Of a stretch of DNA of 64,000 nt, positions 1-11,399 are shown one piece after another. Made by a program: the position numbers and the translations under genes. The stretch's first letter is position 1, and each line of letters begins with the position of its first letter. This DNA is from Pictodentalium vernedei (taxonomy: Eukaryota > Mollusca > Scaphopoda > Dentaliida > Dentaliidae). The stretch lies in the NCBI GenBank assembly GCA_031216915.1, contig CM062294.1, positions 163,883,455 through 163,947,454 of the forward strand, in the 5' to 3' direction. The notes under the pieces are model-generated. The model did no database searches. It was not told the origin of the DNA and saw only the letters and a program-made list of their open reading frames with translations.

Positions 1-226
1 CTTTACCCAACGCAGGCGATATCAAAATTTATTATTTTAAATATTAGTTTATCAAATTTTTCCAAAAAATTCTACAAAACAATATCATGTGACCCCTCAC
101 TGGAACAAGCTCGTTCCAATGAGGGGCCACATGATATAGTTTAGTTGAAATTTTTGAAAATTATTTTTTCAACTGCTGAATTTGTATATTACGTGGGCAC
201 AAGCGGATGGTTCCTTGGGTAAAGCG
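1..226. mobile_element. piggyBac-like palindromic MITE, cut by window edge
   Basis: The window opens inside a terminal repeat (CTTTACCCAACG) and the matching inverted end TTGGGTAAAG lies near 215-225. The middle (about 85-138) is an almost perfect palindrome built on ATCATGTGACCCCTC and its complement around AAGCTCGTT. The same ends and core type recur at 14.5 and 20.1 kb, and a sister core (GGTTATGACCCCTC) at 2.1, 16.6, 21.1 and 62.9 kb. It has no coding capacity. In complete copies the ends sit in TTAA, which points to piggyBac mobilisation. Confidence 0.75.
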
Positions 227-666
227 ATAATATTATTCATTCTAAGCTAGTTTAAAAACTCAAGCCATTTTGAAAATTAAATTGTGGGTAAATGATGACA
301 ATAAACCGATATTTTTGTAATTTAACAATCAATATTGGTTTGGATACTGGTATATATCGTTTTATTGATATACCGTGCAGGCCTAGACTTGTGTACCGGA
401 CAATTGAATAAGGGAGAAAATGTGACAATGAGGACAGAACATTGATTAGATGAACTTCATTTATTGGTAACCCCTGTTTGTTTTTTTTCTGAGTCAATAG
501 GCTCAGCAACCGATCTAGAATACCTAAGAATGTTCACATGGAAGTTAGGATAAACCCAATGGAGATATTTACAGCCGGGACTTTTTGTGGCAAGTGGTGC
601 CGCACAAACTATTGCTGTAAGTCAAGGTGTCTGAAGTGTTGTTTAATATATGATCACAAGTTGAAT
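227..666. other. AT-rich stretch, nothing recognised
   Basis: No gene, repeat or site could be supported here. The open frames are short and show no protein family signature. Confidence 0.5.
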
Positions 667-733
667 GCGGTTTCAGTTGAGTTTTTCTGTGTGTTGTGAT
701 TCACAACACACAGAAAAACTCAACTGAAACCGC
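667..733. repeat. 67-bp perfect palindrome
   Basis: The left arm runs GCGGTTTCAGTTGAGTTTTT and on to TGTTGTGA. The right arm is its exact complement, centred at about 700 with no spacer. Such a structure could form a cruciform or an RNA hairpin. It probably marks a palindromic MITE core, but no terminal repeats were found around it. Confidence 0.85.
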
Positions 734-773
734 AATCAAATCTGAAAAATCAAAACCTCCCAGGCCGGATCTA

Positions 774-1402
774 CACTACTGCGCAAACGACCATTACATG
801 GAAGTCCCAGGTCCACGATATCTTCACTCAAGATCTAAGAGAAGTCGCCGACTAATATTGACGATTGTTTCTCGAGTCAATGTCCAACACGATATTAAAA
901 TCGTCGTGATTCACGGTCACAGATTACAGCTGTAATTAATTTCTAGGGCATCTGAGCAAAAAGGAGGTACTTATTGTCGTATTTTGCACGACTCTCACAA
1001 TTTTGTGGTTGAAATACATGTATAACTCAACATCGCAATTCGACGAAATGACGTTGGCCTTACCATTACCAACACTCATAAAATATTTACATTTTTAGTC
1101 AGTTAGAATATTTTTTTAATTCCGACAAATGCAACATTCTGACACAAACGTACATAAATTTGATTCGGAAAATTATTGATGACTGGTTATCATTCTGACA
1201 TTCTGTGACATCAACATGCAGTAGTTTATTTGGTCTAATCTATTTCACAATTAATGCTGAGATTACCCTCTCTGGAGTTAATCCCTTTCACTCCAAATGT
1301 CTTGTCCAATTTAATTATTGCATTCATTGTCCACGTTGGTTTAATACTTTTGTCTCACCTCGGACCTAGGATATTCATGTAACGGTCGCTTGCGCAGTAG
1401 TG
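774..1402. mobile_element. TA-flanked DNA transposon remnant (MITE)
   Basis: The left end CACTACTGCGCAAACGACC and the complement of the right end, CACTACTGCGCAAGCGACC, match over about 45 bp with few changes. Both ends are flanked by TA (772-773 and 1403-1404). TA duplication suggests a Tc1/mariner-type or similar transposase. No transposase frame lies inside, so it is non-autonomous. Confidence 0.7.
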
Positions 1403-1504
1403 TAGTCTAGTGGGGCTGTAACGATTAATCGTGATATGCTTGTGATAACATTGCTCATGATTCAATACGTATCAATGTTCACTATGCATCGTGATACAAT
1501 AAAT

Positions 1505-1875
1505 ATAAACAAGAGGTTAAAATTGTTGAAGATGAAATGTGTTTAAAATATGCGCATGTTCACTTGCTAGTCATAATGTGTGAGAAGTTTCATCAGAATC
1601 GGTTAAATAATGTAGAAAGAGTTCCACACACAAGGATCTCATTTGAAAATCCATAATAAATCTAATTTCAGGGGAGATAACCTGGTTAAAATTATTGCAG
1701 ATGAAAATTTTTAGAATATGAGCATGTTCACTTGCTGAGCATAACATTTGAGAAGATTCATTGAAATCGGTTCAATAATATAGGAGTTGCACACACAACT
1801 TCAGACGGGTAGACAGACATACAGATAGACATACAGGATGTTGACAATAAAGCTCCCATTCTGAAGTGGGGGTAT
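1505..1875 (+). mobile_element. pearl-like element with two tandem repeats
   Basis: It opens with AAACAAGAGG. Two diverged copies of a 168-bp unit follow (starting near 1516 and 1684, each with GCATGTTCACTTGCT). Next comes a GACAGACATACAGATAGACA tract and an end GTGGGGGTATAA. Tandem units followed by a GACA/GACG-type tail are the layout of bivalve pearl elements, which are Helitron-related and non-coding. The family name is by structure only. Confidence 0.6.
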
Positions 1876-2137
1876 AATAAATTTTGATATCCTAGGTGTT
1901 GGGTAAAGGGTTAATTAATCATTTTAATAGACTGTTCAGGGTTGGAAATTAGGACTTCCAGTGTATTTGGACTCAGTTTCACATATGTTATTAATATAGA
2001 GAGTAATCGCTTGACTGGACTGGTTACATGAAATAATTCATGAGAGGTGAGGGACGTTGTACAAACACAAGTGCGTGAATACACACAAGTGTTTTACAAT
2101 ATACATGTAGTCCCTTGCCTCGAATGAATTATATTAT

Positions 2138-2377
2138 TTAACCCTTTGCCTAACCTAACGGCCAAAAACGGCCAGTGCTATTCTCAAAACTCGCCAATTA
2201 ATTTTCATTATTTTTTCATTTTTTGTCTCTAAAACACAGGTTATGACCCCTCATTGGAACGAGCTTGTTCCAATGAGAGGGCATAACCTATGTTTTTGAG
2301 ACAAAAAATGAAAATAATAGTTATTCAAGAATGTTTTTGCAAGTGTCGTCTGCTTTTCATGTTAGGTAAAGGGTTAA
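2138..2377. mobile_element. piggyBac-like palindromic MITE, complete
   Basis: It is bounded by TTAA (2138-2141 and 2374-2377). The ends read CCCTTTGCCTAACC and, inverted, CCCTTTACCTAACATG. The centre at about 2238-2300 is a long palindrome running from GTCTCTAAAACACAGG to its complement around GAGCTTGTTCC. Outside the palindrome the two halves differ: the left carries GGCCAAAAACGGCC and the right GCAAGTGTCGTCTGC. Confidence 0.8.
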
Positions 2378-3112
2378 AAAAAAAAAAAAATGTAAAAAAA
2401 ACAATGAAGCCCCATTACACCCATGGCAAAGAGTCTTCGTTTGTGCACACGGATACATGACACAATTGTTGATTGCATAATTCACTTGTTAAGTTATCGT
2501 TTATAATCAAACCCGGAAATCCCAGTAAATCACACTTTGGAAAGTAATAAACAGATTTCTTTACTAGGTGAGGTACCATCAATCAATAACGGACTGCAGT
2601 CAGTAAATGTTTGATGTGGGAGATTATCACAATTCTCCCCAGAAAAATGACTGCAGGGCGAACAAAAAAACCCTAAGAAACACGGGATGGGTTTCAATAT
2701 CTCCGATTTTGCCTTTATGGGGTGTAGTACAATGGAAGGAGTTTTTCAGGTATTTCCATTCCTTAACCCTTTACACACATCTACATGTAAATGTACGGTG
2801 ATGACAAAAGCAGACAAAAGAATTTTGATCAGTTTGCGATTGGGTCTTATTGCATGAAAAATTATCTTCCCGCTTTCTCCCCACAGCACTATACAGTTGA
2901 AACTAGAAGTCCTGTCATAATTAGCACAGAAATGCTCATCAGGGAAAGGGTCCGGGGTCCATGCAATTGGGAAATTTCATGCCATGAAGGCCCCAATTGG
3001 GAATTTGTTTGGGAGAAGAAACACACAGAGAATAAGAAATATTACCTTCACATTGAACTGAGAACATTTAAAACAGAAGCTACTACATGTACATGCATAG
3101 TGCATGTAGTAC
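2378..3112. other. Intergenic stretch with a mariner-MITE end fragment
   Basis: Near 2895 there is a single terminal-repeat fragment CAGTTGAAACTAGAAGTCC, matching the ends of the complete MITEs at 20.7 and 25.5 kb. The opposite end was not found nearby. No gene could be supported. Its right border is the 8-bp target site of the hAT element that begins at 3113. Confidence 0.45.
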
Positions 3113-4198
3113 TAGTGATGAACCGATTATCAAAACTTGCTATGAACCGATTACCAATTATTTCTCTGCCAATTATGCCGATTTCGATGCCGATTCCGAT
3201 GGTTGAAATAGGACCCAGAAGAAAATCCGTTAGTACCTGTTATACTGCAGAATTTTGTTGATAAATCACCAATTACAAAAGCTTAATACCCCAAAAGTTC
3301 TCAAGAGTATGCATGTTTAGTGCTGGGCAATATTAGCCAAAATAATATTTGCATTTTTTGGAGTTGGGGTGGGGCTTTGATCGTTATACATGATACAATA
3401 TCACACAATATTGTTCTCTTGTGATGATTGTGTGTTATTCTGGTAAATAGTGTTGATACGATTTTGTGTAATAATACACTTGGCTGTATTAGCCAGGAAG
3501 ATACTGAGCACACATACTTTGTGTCTTAATTGAATAATAACATTGATGTTAATGTGTGTTGTGAAGTTGTATGGCACATTGTTTACAGACACCCACGCGA
3601 CGTCAGAATATATTATTTAGTTTAAACAATATTTATTCAATAATTGATAAATGCATACATTTCACAACAATAGTTGAGTAACAAAAAAATATGAACAACA
3701 AAAAATACAGTATTATAATGAAACAACTAAAGACAGGGAAATGTTTTACTGTTTAAAGGAGGGATAATGGATTCGAATATGTTATTTAATGTTCAATCGG
3801 AGAGAAACATCAAGGGATGTAACTGACTTAAAAAATGAGCTTCACAAACTGAAAACGTGTTTGTGACAATCATGCGACTTACATGTTGCGTAACAAAAAT
3901 CTACCATCGAAAAAAAAGAGTATTTTTTAGTTTTTTTCCAATTTTAATTTTTTATTGTATTGTGATGCTTGCATCATGAAGTACAACAGACTAGCGGCTG
4001 AGCACATTTTATTTATACATATATCCTCCAATACAACATTGTACAGCACCATGAGTGAAGACCAGTGACTTCGTTCAGCTGGGAATATAGGCAATCTCAT
4101 ACCCATAGCAGATGGTAAATTCTGTAATATCTCGGCTCTGCAAATCCCTAAATATTCTGAAATGCACTACACATGTTTTTAACGGGAAAACTTCATTG

Positions 4199-4470
4199 AA
4201 ATATAAATTTTATAGTAAATTATACCTACCGCAATTGTTTACTACAGGCTTGCACTACAGTGGAAGAACCTAACTCAGATAAAATACTCTCTATTTTAAT
4301 CTTTCCCAAGATTTGGGATAGAAAAGTGGTGTAAAAACACCACAAAAAAATAAGCCAAAACTGGGTCGAGCGCCATCGGTGCACACCCAGTATGGGAAGC
4401 TCTTCCATAGTACAAATCCATGACTACCGTAAAACAGTGCGCAGTGCGTCAATTCGTCATTCTTTTGATT
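4199..4470 (+). repeat. Left inverted terminal repeat of DIRS element
   Basis: The stretch from the outer AATATAAATTTTATAG to ATTCGTCATTCTTTTGATT is the inverse of 11168-11399. Shared landmarks are GTTTACTACAGGCTTGCACT, TCTTTCCCAAGATTTGGGA and GGTGTAAAAACACCAC. This copy carries about 29 extra bases near 4385-4410 (CAGTATGGGAAGCTCTTCC). The outermost 20-25 bp differ between the two ends, as in DIRS-1, whose ends are completed by the internal complementary region. Confidence 0.88.
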
Positions 4471-4545
4471 CCGACAACACAGGAGTTATGTGATCAGCGG
4501 GGAGGAAGGATTCTTACCCGAATAAGGAGACGGGAGGGCCTCCAT

Positions 4546-4635
4546 GTAAACAATTGCGGTAGGTATAATAAGAAAGGAAATTTACTATAAAATTTATATT
4601 TCTTATCAACCGACCTCAATTGTTTAATACAGGCT
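4546..4635 (+). repeat. Internal complementary region (ICR) of DIRS element
   Basis: The first part (TAAACAATTGCGGTAGGTAT and TTTACTATAAAATTTATATT) is complementary to the left outer end at 4199-4250. The second part (CTTATCAACCGACCTCAATT) is complementary to the right outer end at 11375-11399. The two complements meet around 4607. In DIRS-1 this arrangement templates the ends during formation of the circular intermediate. There is a small insertion (AGAAAGGAAA) in the left half. Confidence 0.85.
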
Positions 4636-4734
4636 GAATAGACAAAAGGATGGAGGGAATCACATAACCAACCCACACATAACTCAATAGCACTGGAACC
4701 GTGGACAGAGGAAGAGATCCCTAGGCCTATCAAA

Positions 4735-5690
4735 CCATAGCATCACAAACATTAGAAAAGACAATGAAAGATGAGGCGTATGGTGAAGTGCGACGCACAG
4801 ATAGAAAGGGCAGTAACAGCACAGAGCTGGAACTGACCCTGAAAAAAGCTGAAAGGCTGGGATAGACAACAGCCTGAGCCGAAGAAAGAGGGCCCCAAGA
4901 ACCAAGGTCCTCTATCGGCTCCTGCAACTGTCGCAGATAAAAGGAGAATGTAGCATTTCTCCAGTAGGCTGCCAGTATAACATCCATCATCCGACAACAT
5001 GACAGAGTTATTAAAAGATGAAGACAATGCACGCGCCTCGTGGCAGAAAAAACAATTGGTAAAACAATCACCAGTAGCTAGACGAGCAGAAGCTGCACGA
5101 ACAGCAAGACAAATCCATCGAGAAATGGATGCAGGAGAGATCTGGCATGTGAGAAAACGCATAGTCATCCAGGATAAAGGCACGAATGCCCCCCACCCCC
5201 AAGCAGAGCAGCGCAAACAGCAAAGTCCTGGGCCTTTTCAAGGAAAAGAGCTCAACAAGCTTGGAGAGGCAAGGATGAGTGTCGAAACAATGCGGTACCA
5301 CATATGAAAAAGGTCTCCGAAGCATGGACTTGTACCCATTGCTGGAGACCCCCAACATAAACCAGAAGCTCTGCAAGCGGAGTGATCGAGGGAGTGACAG
5401 AGGCAACAGAGTGATCGCACACCATCGACAGAAGAACCTTCCATTTAGCCACAGAGGCTAAACCAGTGGAGTGAGTGCCTCCTTGAAGAAGAAAAGCAAC
5501 TCCACTGCGTGTCTCAAAAAACCACTAGGGAGGAGACAGGACCCGATAAAAGACATTTGCGAAGGCACAATGAAGTTGGGTCAGCTTGAAAACTCCTCGG
5601 GCGACTTTGGCAAAGAAAGTCGCGATGTAGAGGGAGACATGCCGGAACCACCGCTAACAGAGAGTGGAGCAGATTGACCCACACCCACCG
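4735..5690 (-). pseudogene. DIRS tyrosine recombinase, broken
   Basis: This region is translated on the minus strand after the RNase H part. The N-terminal core-binding part is seen as WKVLLSMVCDHSV (about 5445-5400). The C-terminal catalytic part is seen as ISRWICLAVRAASARLA (about 5135-5085), then HEARALSS (about 5045), matching the H-x-x-R box of tyrosine recombinases. DVILAAYWRNATFSFYLRQL follows (about 4985-4925), carrying the conserved AYWR and FYLR blocks with the likely nucleophile Tyr. These pieces lie in at least three frames, so the enzyme is not functional. In the family it integrates the circular DNA copy. Confidence 0.82.
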
Positions 5691-7400
5691 AGGCGACGGG
5701 TGTGATTGAAAGGATTCGACGACTGCAGGTTCATATCTGGGAGAGAACCTGAGGCGGAATCGGAACCGGCAGGAAGGCATAGCCGACAAGACTGTCCCAA
5801 AGGAGGGCCAGAGCGTCCACGGCGAAAGCCAGAGCATCTGGACACGGGGACACGAAAGTGTCCACCTGATGGTTCCAACGAGCCGCAAAGAGATCGAAGG
5901 AACCCGCCATGTGGAGCATCCACTCGGTGGAAAAGAACCTGCTCCGTCGGGACAGGGAGTCGGCTAGGATGTTCAGACGATCGGAAATGTGACGAACAAC
6001 CACCCCGGCGTTGACATCCTGAGCCAATTCGTACATTGGAACCGAGTGCGTGCCGCCCTGGTCCCGAATGTAAGCAACCACTGTCGAATTTGCGAACAAC
6101 AGAAGGACCTAAGGATTCGACAGGTGAGGGATCCACTGCCTGAAACTCAGAAGAAGAGCAAGAAGCTCTGCTGGCTGATGTGTAGAGATGCCCGATCCTG
6201 GTCCCACATGCCGTGAAGAGAAAGACCTACAGGATCCAACGTCGCACCCCATCCGATATCGCTGACATCTGCCGTCAGAACGCGATCGGACGTGGGTAAG
6301 TCCAACAGGACACCCTGTGTGATCCAGTGAACATTCGTCCAGTGGAGAAGGTGAGGATAAGAGAATCTGGTAACTGAAGCACCAGATCCAGAGAATTGAC
6401 ATTTGGCCTCCAACGACTGAGCAGAAAGTGTTGGAGAGGTCTGACACGCAGCCGACCTAGAGGAATGAGATCCGTCACCGAACCACAGAGACTGATCAGC
6501 TGGAGAATACTCCGTGCCGTCTCGGATGTGGACTGGGACAGAGTCAGAGCAAAAGCTGAGAGAATCACAGCCTTCGCCTGGTGAACTGCCACCAAATTGA
6601 ATTGGGTGTGGAAAGCCATCCCCAGATGACAAAACGACTGAGAAGGGAACGAGGTCTGACCTCTCCTCATTGACTCTGAATCCAAGTGACGTGAGCAAGC
6701 TCAACAGAGTGGCGACATCCAACTCCAGTAAGGCAGCATTGGAATGCCTCTGGAGGATATCGTCCAGATATGCCGAAGTAGTCACCCTGGACTGTGTGCA
6801 ATGGAAAGCTATCACATGCGACATCAGTCAGGTGAAGGCCCAAGGAGCCAGGTTGAGGCCGAAAGGCATGGCCTTGAACTGGTAAACTCGCCCCAAAAAA
6901 GCGAACCGGAGATACTTCTGTGACGCCCGATGAATCGGAACGTGAAAGAAAGCGTCTCGCAGGTCAAAGCTGGAAGCGAAATCTCCCTGGTCAATTGAAA
7001 GGCGGACCGACCTGAAAGTCTCCATGCTGAACTTGGGAGCAATGATAGACTCAGGTTCAGGATACTCAGATCGATAACCGGTCGGAGTCGGACGTCCTTC
7101 TTCGGCACCAAGAACAGGCGGGAATAGAACCCCACTGACTGAATGTTCTTGATGACCTCGATCCCCCCTTTGTCAGGAGATTGTCTATCTCTGTGGACAA
7201 AAGTTCCCAACGTAAAACGTCTGAAGGAACTGTGGTTGGAAGAGGCACCCTAGACACAGTGGGGTGCCTTCGGAAGGATATTCGCAGCCCGGACCGAACA
7301 ACATCTAACACCCAAGGATCGGATGTGATGGTGGCCCAACGGTCTGTGAACTCTGCTATCCTTCCTCCAACCTGGGACGAGTCGAGGTGAGGACCTTCAT
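5690..7400 (-). pseudogene. DIRS reverse transcriptase-RNase H, broken
   Basis: On the minus strand from 7390 the frames give VGGRIAEF and TSDPWVLDVVRSG, then GFYSRLFLVPKK with RPVIDLSILN (7145-7060). Next come SFDLRDAFFHVPIHRASQKY and MPFGLNLAPWAFT (about 6970-6830) and YLDDILQRH (about 6770), which holds the catalytic YLDD box. An RNase H part follows with TADVSDIGWGA (about 6275) and VVAYIRDQGGTHS and LNILADSLSRR (6080-5950). These strings are typical of DIRS rather than gypsy RT. Several frameshifts separate the blocks. Confidence 0.88.
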
Positions 7401-7440
7401 TTCGAGCCTGACGAGGCCCGCGAGAGGAGAAACCACCTCC

Positions 7441-9151
7441 TCAACTGAATGAAGAATCCTGATACTTCCCTCTAGCCTGCCGATGCTTACCCTTACCCCT
7501 TGAGTAAGAAGTAGAAGTGGTGGCAGAAGGATCAGCCTTTTGCTTCGCAGAGGAAGCAGAAGGGTACTTGTTAGGCTTTGAACGGCCCCTGCCTCCCCTA
7601 GAAGGCTGATCAAGCTGAAGAAACAGCAGCTGATCTTTGGAATGACGTAGGACGTCATCCCGGACCGTCGACACGGAACCATGGAAAAGTTGCGGACCTG
7701 CCAAAGAAGCAGATCGAAGAGTAGTGCGCTGCTCCTCAGGAAGGGATCGGCCTGTGTCCAGCACAGAGTCCCTTCGAACTAATTCCAGATTAGCCGTGTT
7801 ACAGGCATGCATGTGAGTAAGATGCATGAGCACCTTGGACAGCACACACAAAGGAGCCTGTACCTCGTCAAACTTATCTGGAGGCAGATAAGCTGCTAAA
7901 GCTGAGACGATGTGATCTGAGAGAGAAAGCATACCAAGCATCTCTCTCGATAAGCCCAACGTGGACTCCAGAGTCGTAATAGGAATGACGGCAGACTTGG
8001 GCTTGGAAAACCCGAGGGAATTGGAGTCCTGATCCAAAACCGTCAAAGTCTGGTAGACCGACGGATTGGCGGAATCGTAGGAACGATAACACATCGGAGG
8101 CAAAAAGGTGTCAACCCTGGTGAAGAACGGAGCCTTCATAGCCTTGGAACTCAGCTTAGAGCCCAAGGCTGACAAGGGCAACGCCCCGGTCCCCCGACCA
8201 AGATGGCAAATTCAAGGGAGCTGTTAGGATGCAATTTGTTCCAAGAGCATGGTCTTCATGAGAGGTTAAGGGTGTTAATTTCAATCAAATGATCAAAAGT
8301 AAAGTTATCATCCGGACAACACAAAAAGTGTATTTTATAAGTCGAAAAAGGGGAATAACTCATGTAAAAATAGACAGAGCATGGCCATTTTTTAACTTGA
8401 CCTGTATTTCCAACCAATTAAACCACATACTTAGTTTCGTTTCAATCAAATGATCCAAAGTAAAGTTATCATCCGGACAACACAAAAACCGTATTTTCTA
8501 AGTTGAAAAAGGGGAATAAATCCAGTAAAAATCAGTGGAGCGTGCCCATTTTCGAACTTGACCTGCATTTCCACCCAAATAAGCGGCATACTAAATTTCG
8601 TTTCAATCAAATGATCCTAACTAAAGTTATCATCCGGACAACACAAAAACTGTATTTTTTAAGTCGAAAAAGGGGAATAAATCCAGTAGAAATCAGTGGA
8701 GCGTGCCCATTTTCGAACTTGACCTGCATTTCCACCCAAGTAAGACACATACCAAATTTAGTTTCAGTAAAATCATCCAAACTAAAGTTATCATCTGGAC
8801 AAGGGTGTGACGGATGGACGGATGCACGGCCGGACGCACGCATGGACAGACGGGCGGACACTGCTGATTACAATAGTCCCCCGAAGGGTCGGGGGACAAA
8901 AATGCTTCAACCAACTGTACCGACTGGCACGGTCGAAGACGTCCAGAAGCAGGTTGCTCCATAGGCTGTAGGCGCGCGACCGATGATCGCGGCCTGGCTG
9001 ACACTGTCGACTGGTTAGATGGTTTGAGATCCGGAAGGAACCCAAACACAAAATCAAGAGCTGCCCCCAAGTCCGAAGACTGCTGGCTCTCGACATCAAG
9101 CATGTCTGACTCTTCCCCTGAGTCGGAAGACACATAGCCCATTGTGGGCAA
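7441..9151 (-). pseudogene. DIRS gag-like ORF, split by an insertion
   Basis: The 246-codon frame at 7441-8181 has no familiar enzyme motif. It ends in a basic, glycine- and serine-rich tail (RGGRGRSKPNK, SRGKGKHRQARGKY) like the C-termini of DIRS ORF1 (gag-like) proteins. A further piece at about 8906-9151 encodes an acidic stretch (SSDSGEESDMLDVES) and precedes it in the same direction. The 0.7-kb element at 8190-8905 lies between them. Function as a nucleocapsid-like protein is inferred from position and composition. Confidence 0.6.
8190..8905. mobile_element. pearl-like tandem-repeat element inside the DIRS gag region
   Basis: Four copies of a 161-bp unit start near 8280, 8441, 8602 and 8763 and share TTATCATCCGGACAACACAA. 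A GACGGATGGACGGATGCACG tract (8808-8860) and a terminal hairpin GTCCCCCGAAGGGTCGGGGG (about 8875-8897) follow. GGTCCCCCGACC near 8188 may be the opposite end. The element is AT-rich within a GC-rich gene and separates two gag-like pieces. The exact borders are uncertain by a few bases. Confidence 0.75.
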
Positions 9152-11167
9152 ACCAGCCGACGCCTCCCATGGTGTCGGAACACCAGGGGTATCAGAAAGC
9201 GGCCCATTTCCAATCCGGGAGGCGGCGCCATAGTGGGCACCTGGAAACCACTCGCTGCCTCGCTGGAAGCAACGGGAAGGCTCTTTGACAGAACCTGAGT
9301 GAGTAAGGAGAGGGCCTCTCTAAGCTCACTGCCCGTACTGGCCGGTCCGACAGGGGAACGAACTGGCAAAGTGGCTTCACCTCTGACCCTCTTAACCAGC
9401 GAAGGGTCACGATCCTCCACAACACCCGATGCGGGACGACGAGCGGCAGCCTAAACGTCTGAAGGCAGACGTGTATAGGGGTACGACACACCCCGAGGAT
9501 CAACATAGCAGGAACTCATGAGAGTCACCGCGGACCTCTGCGGGGCAGAAGGTCCAGGCTGCACAAAAGATGTTGGTCCCCCAAAACTGGTCGTGTGGCC
9601 AGAATGAGTGGACGGAAATGCCACGGAGTACATAGTGTCCCCACTAAGAACATCTGAATCCAATAACACAACTGTAGTGCTCGACGGCACAGAGACCACA
9701 GTAGAGGGTACGGCCGGCAGCCACTTCCAACTTCGCCGAATAGTCAGGGAAGGCTGAGGCCGATACCCCCACGTCTACACTCCCAGACACTGCAGCAGAC
9801 CACTGCAGATATAAAACTACTGTGGTCAACGGCTGAGAAGACACAGTAGGGGGTTCAGTCGGCAGCCACTTCTGACTTCGCTGAGTTGAAGTCGGGGAAG
9901 GCTGAGGCCGATACCCACAACCACACTACAGACGTCCCTGCAGACCCAACCCTTGCAGGGATAAGCCGAGGCCGGCTAAAAATGGTGCCCAATGACATTG
10001 TAGACGGAACAGCAGTAACAGCAGATACAACGGGAGCTGTTGGAACTGGCGGAAAAGTGGAGAGAGCCACCTAGCTCGGCCTCCAAAGGAGGAGTCACAA
10101 CCCTAGTGACAGGCTCAGATGTCGACTGGAGAGGCCGCATAGCCCCGGAACCAGGCATCTCTTCACCAGAAATCCAACAGCTCCCGCAGTATCCACCACG
10201 GTAAAAACAAACTGCACATTCCCCACGGAAGGGGAATAACTCTCACCAGTCATGGTCAAGTCGGGAAGCCCCGAAATGACAGCGTTCCCCACCCCCGCTG
10301 GTGTGGGAGGAGCTGCACATCCTCCACGGAGGGGGAGCAATTCTCACCAGACGTGGTCGAGTTGGGCGACCCCGAAATGACAGCGTTCCCCACCCCCCTG
10401 CAAGAGCAGGACGAGCTGCACATCCCCCACGGAGGGTAAAATTCACACCAGATGTAGTCGATTCAGGGGGGAGGGGGAGGGGGAGGGGGGCGGGGGGACA
10501 ACAGTATTCCCCCACGCAGGGACGGGAGGAGTTGCACATCCCCCACACAGGGGGTAAACTCACACCAGACGTGGTCGAGTCGGGAGGCTCCCGAAACGAC
10601 AGCGTTCCACACCACCCACGGGTGCGGAAGAAACGGCCACGAGAACGCACCAAGGCGAGGGCAAAAGGAATTGCCCTAAAGGAACCGAACTGGAAATAAC
10701 AGAGGTGAGAGCAGTAGAAGAAAAAGGTGAACTCAACAGAAACAGAAAGTAGAACACCTTCAACTATGAGAGAGAGTGGCAGAAAAAAAACGGTGGGTAC
10801 ACGACAGAACCCCGACGGTCGACAGGGACCGAAAAAACAGAAATTCAGCCCTCAACATAGTGAAGAAATCCTGTTCAGACAGTCCCTGATTGACACCTAA
10901 CTCCAATAACAATTAAATTCATCAACTGAAAAATTCATTGTCGAATCGCGATGACACAATGTCGAAAACAAAACATTCGCGAAAACGGAATAGTAAATAA
11001 TATACAATGAGAATGTGATTGAAAATATAAACAAGAATATATAAAACACAGTCCTGTTATTATACGATCTACAGATCCATAATTCCAGTCACAGGAAAAT
11101 CATTATCGATGAGTTAAAATATCACTGTTACTGAGCAAGATGGCACACATCCACCACGTGTGCGGAT
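9152..11167 (-). other. 5' part of DIRS element with GC-rich minisatellite
   Basis: There is no intact gene. About 10190-10610 holds four diverged copies of a 105-125 bp unit marked by GAGCTGCACATCCCCCACGG and GACAGCGTTCCCCAC. About 9700-9925 holds a duplicated segment marked by GGCAGCCACTTC and GGCTGAGGCCGATACC. Frames such as 9192-9506 (minus) probably continue the gag-like protein, but shifts prevent a firm reading. From 10680 to 11167 the sequence is AT-rich and looks like the untranslated leader. Confidence 0.55.
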
Positions 11168-11399
11168 AATCAAAAGAATGACGAATTGACGCACTGCGCA
11201 CTGTTTTACGGTAGTCGTGGATTTGGTGTGTGCCGATGGCGCTCGACTCAGTTTTGGCTTATTTTTTCGTGGTGTTTTTACACCACTTTTCTTTCCCAAA
11301 TCTTGGGAAAGATTAAAATAGAGAGTATTTTATCTGAGTTAGGTTCTTCCACTGTAGTGCAAGCCTGTAGTAAACAATTCAGGTAGGTTGATAAGAAAT
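11168..11399 (-). repeat. Right inverted terminal repeat of DIRS element
   Basis: This is the inverse of the left repeat at 4199-4470, from AATCAAAAGAATGACGAATT to GTTGATAAGAAA. It ends where the hAT sequence resumes (GGCCGGCCACATATC). The last 25 bases match the complement of the second half of the ICR. Confidence 0.88.

Larger units (their letters stand above)
4199..11399 (-). mobile_element. DIRS-type tyrosine-recombinase retrotransposon
   Basis: This 7.2-kb minus-strand element has inverted terminal repeats (4199-4470 and 11168-11399) and an internal region at 4546-4635 complementary to both outer ends. It carries gag-like, RT-RNase H and tyrosine-recombinase frames in DIRS order. These frames are broken by stops and frameshifts, and a pearl-like element at about 8190-8905 interrupts the gag region. 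DIRS elements integrate as circles through a recombinase and leave no target duplication, and none is seen. GC content is higher than in the flanks, as expected for a coding element. Confidence 0.9.

Noticed and set aside
1425..1510. hAT terminal repeat (GGGGCTGTAACGATTAATCG)
   Set aside because: It looks like known hAT ends, but no inverted partner or 8-bp duplication could be found.
3320..3420. Another hAT end (TAGTGCTGGGCAATATTAGC)
   Set aside because: Resembles hAT ends, but no partner end or target duplication was located within the surrounding element.
4999..6216. Plus-strand frames over the DIRS element
   Set aside because: The minus strand carries clear RT, RNase H and recombinase motifs. 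These frames are shadows in a GC-rich region.
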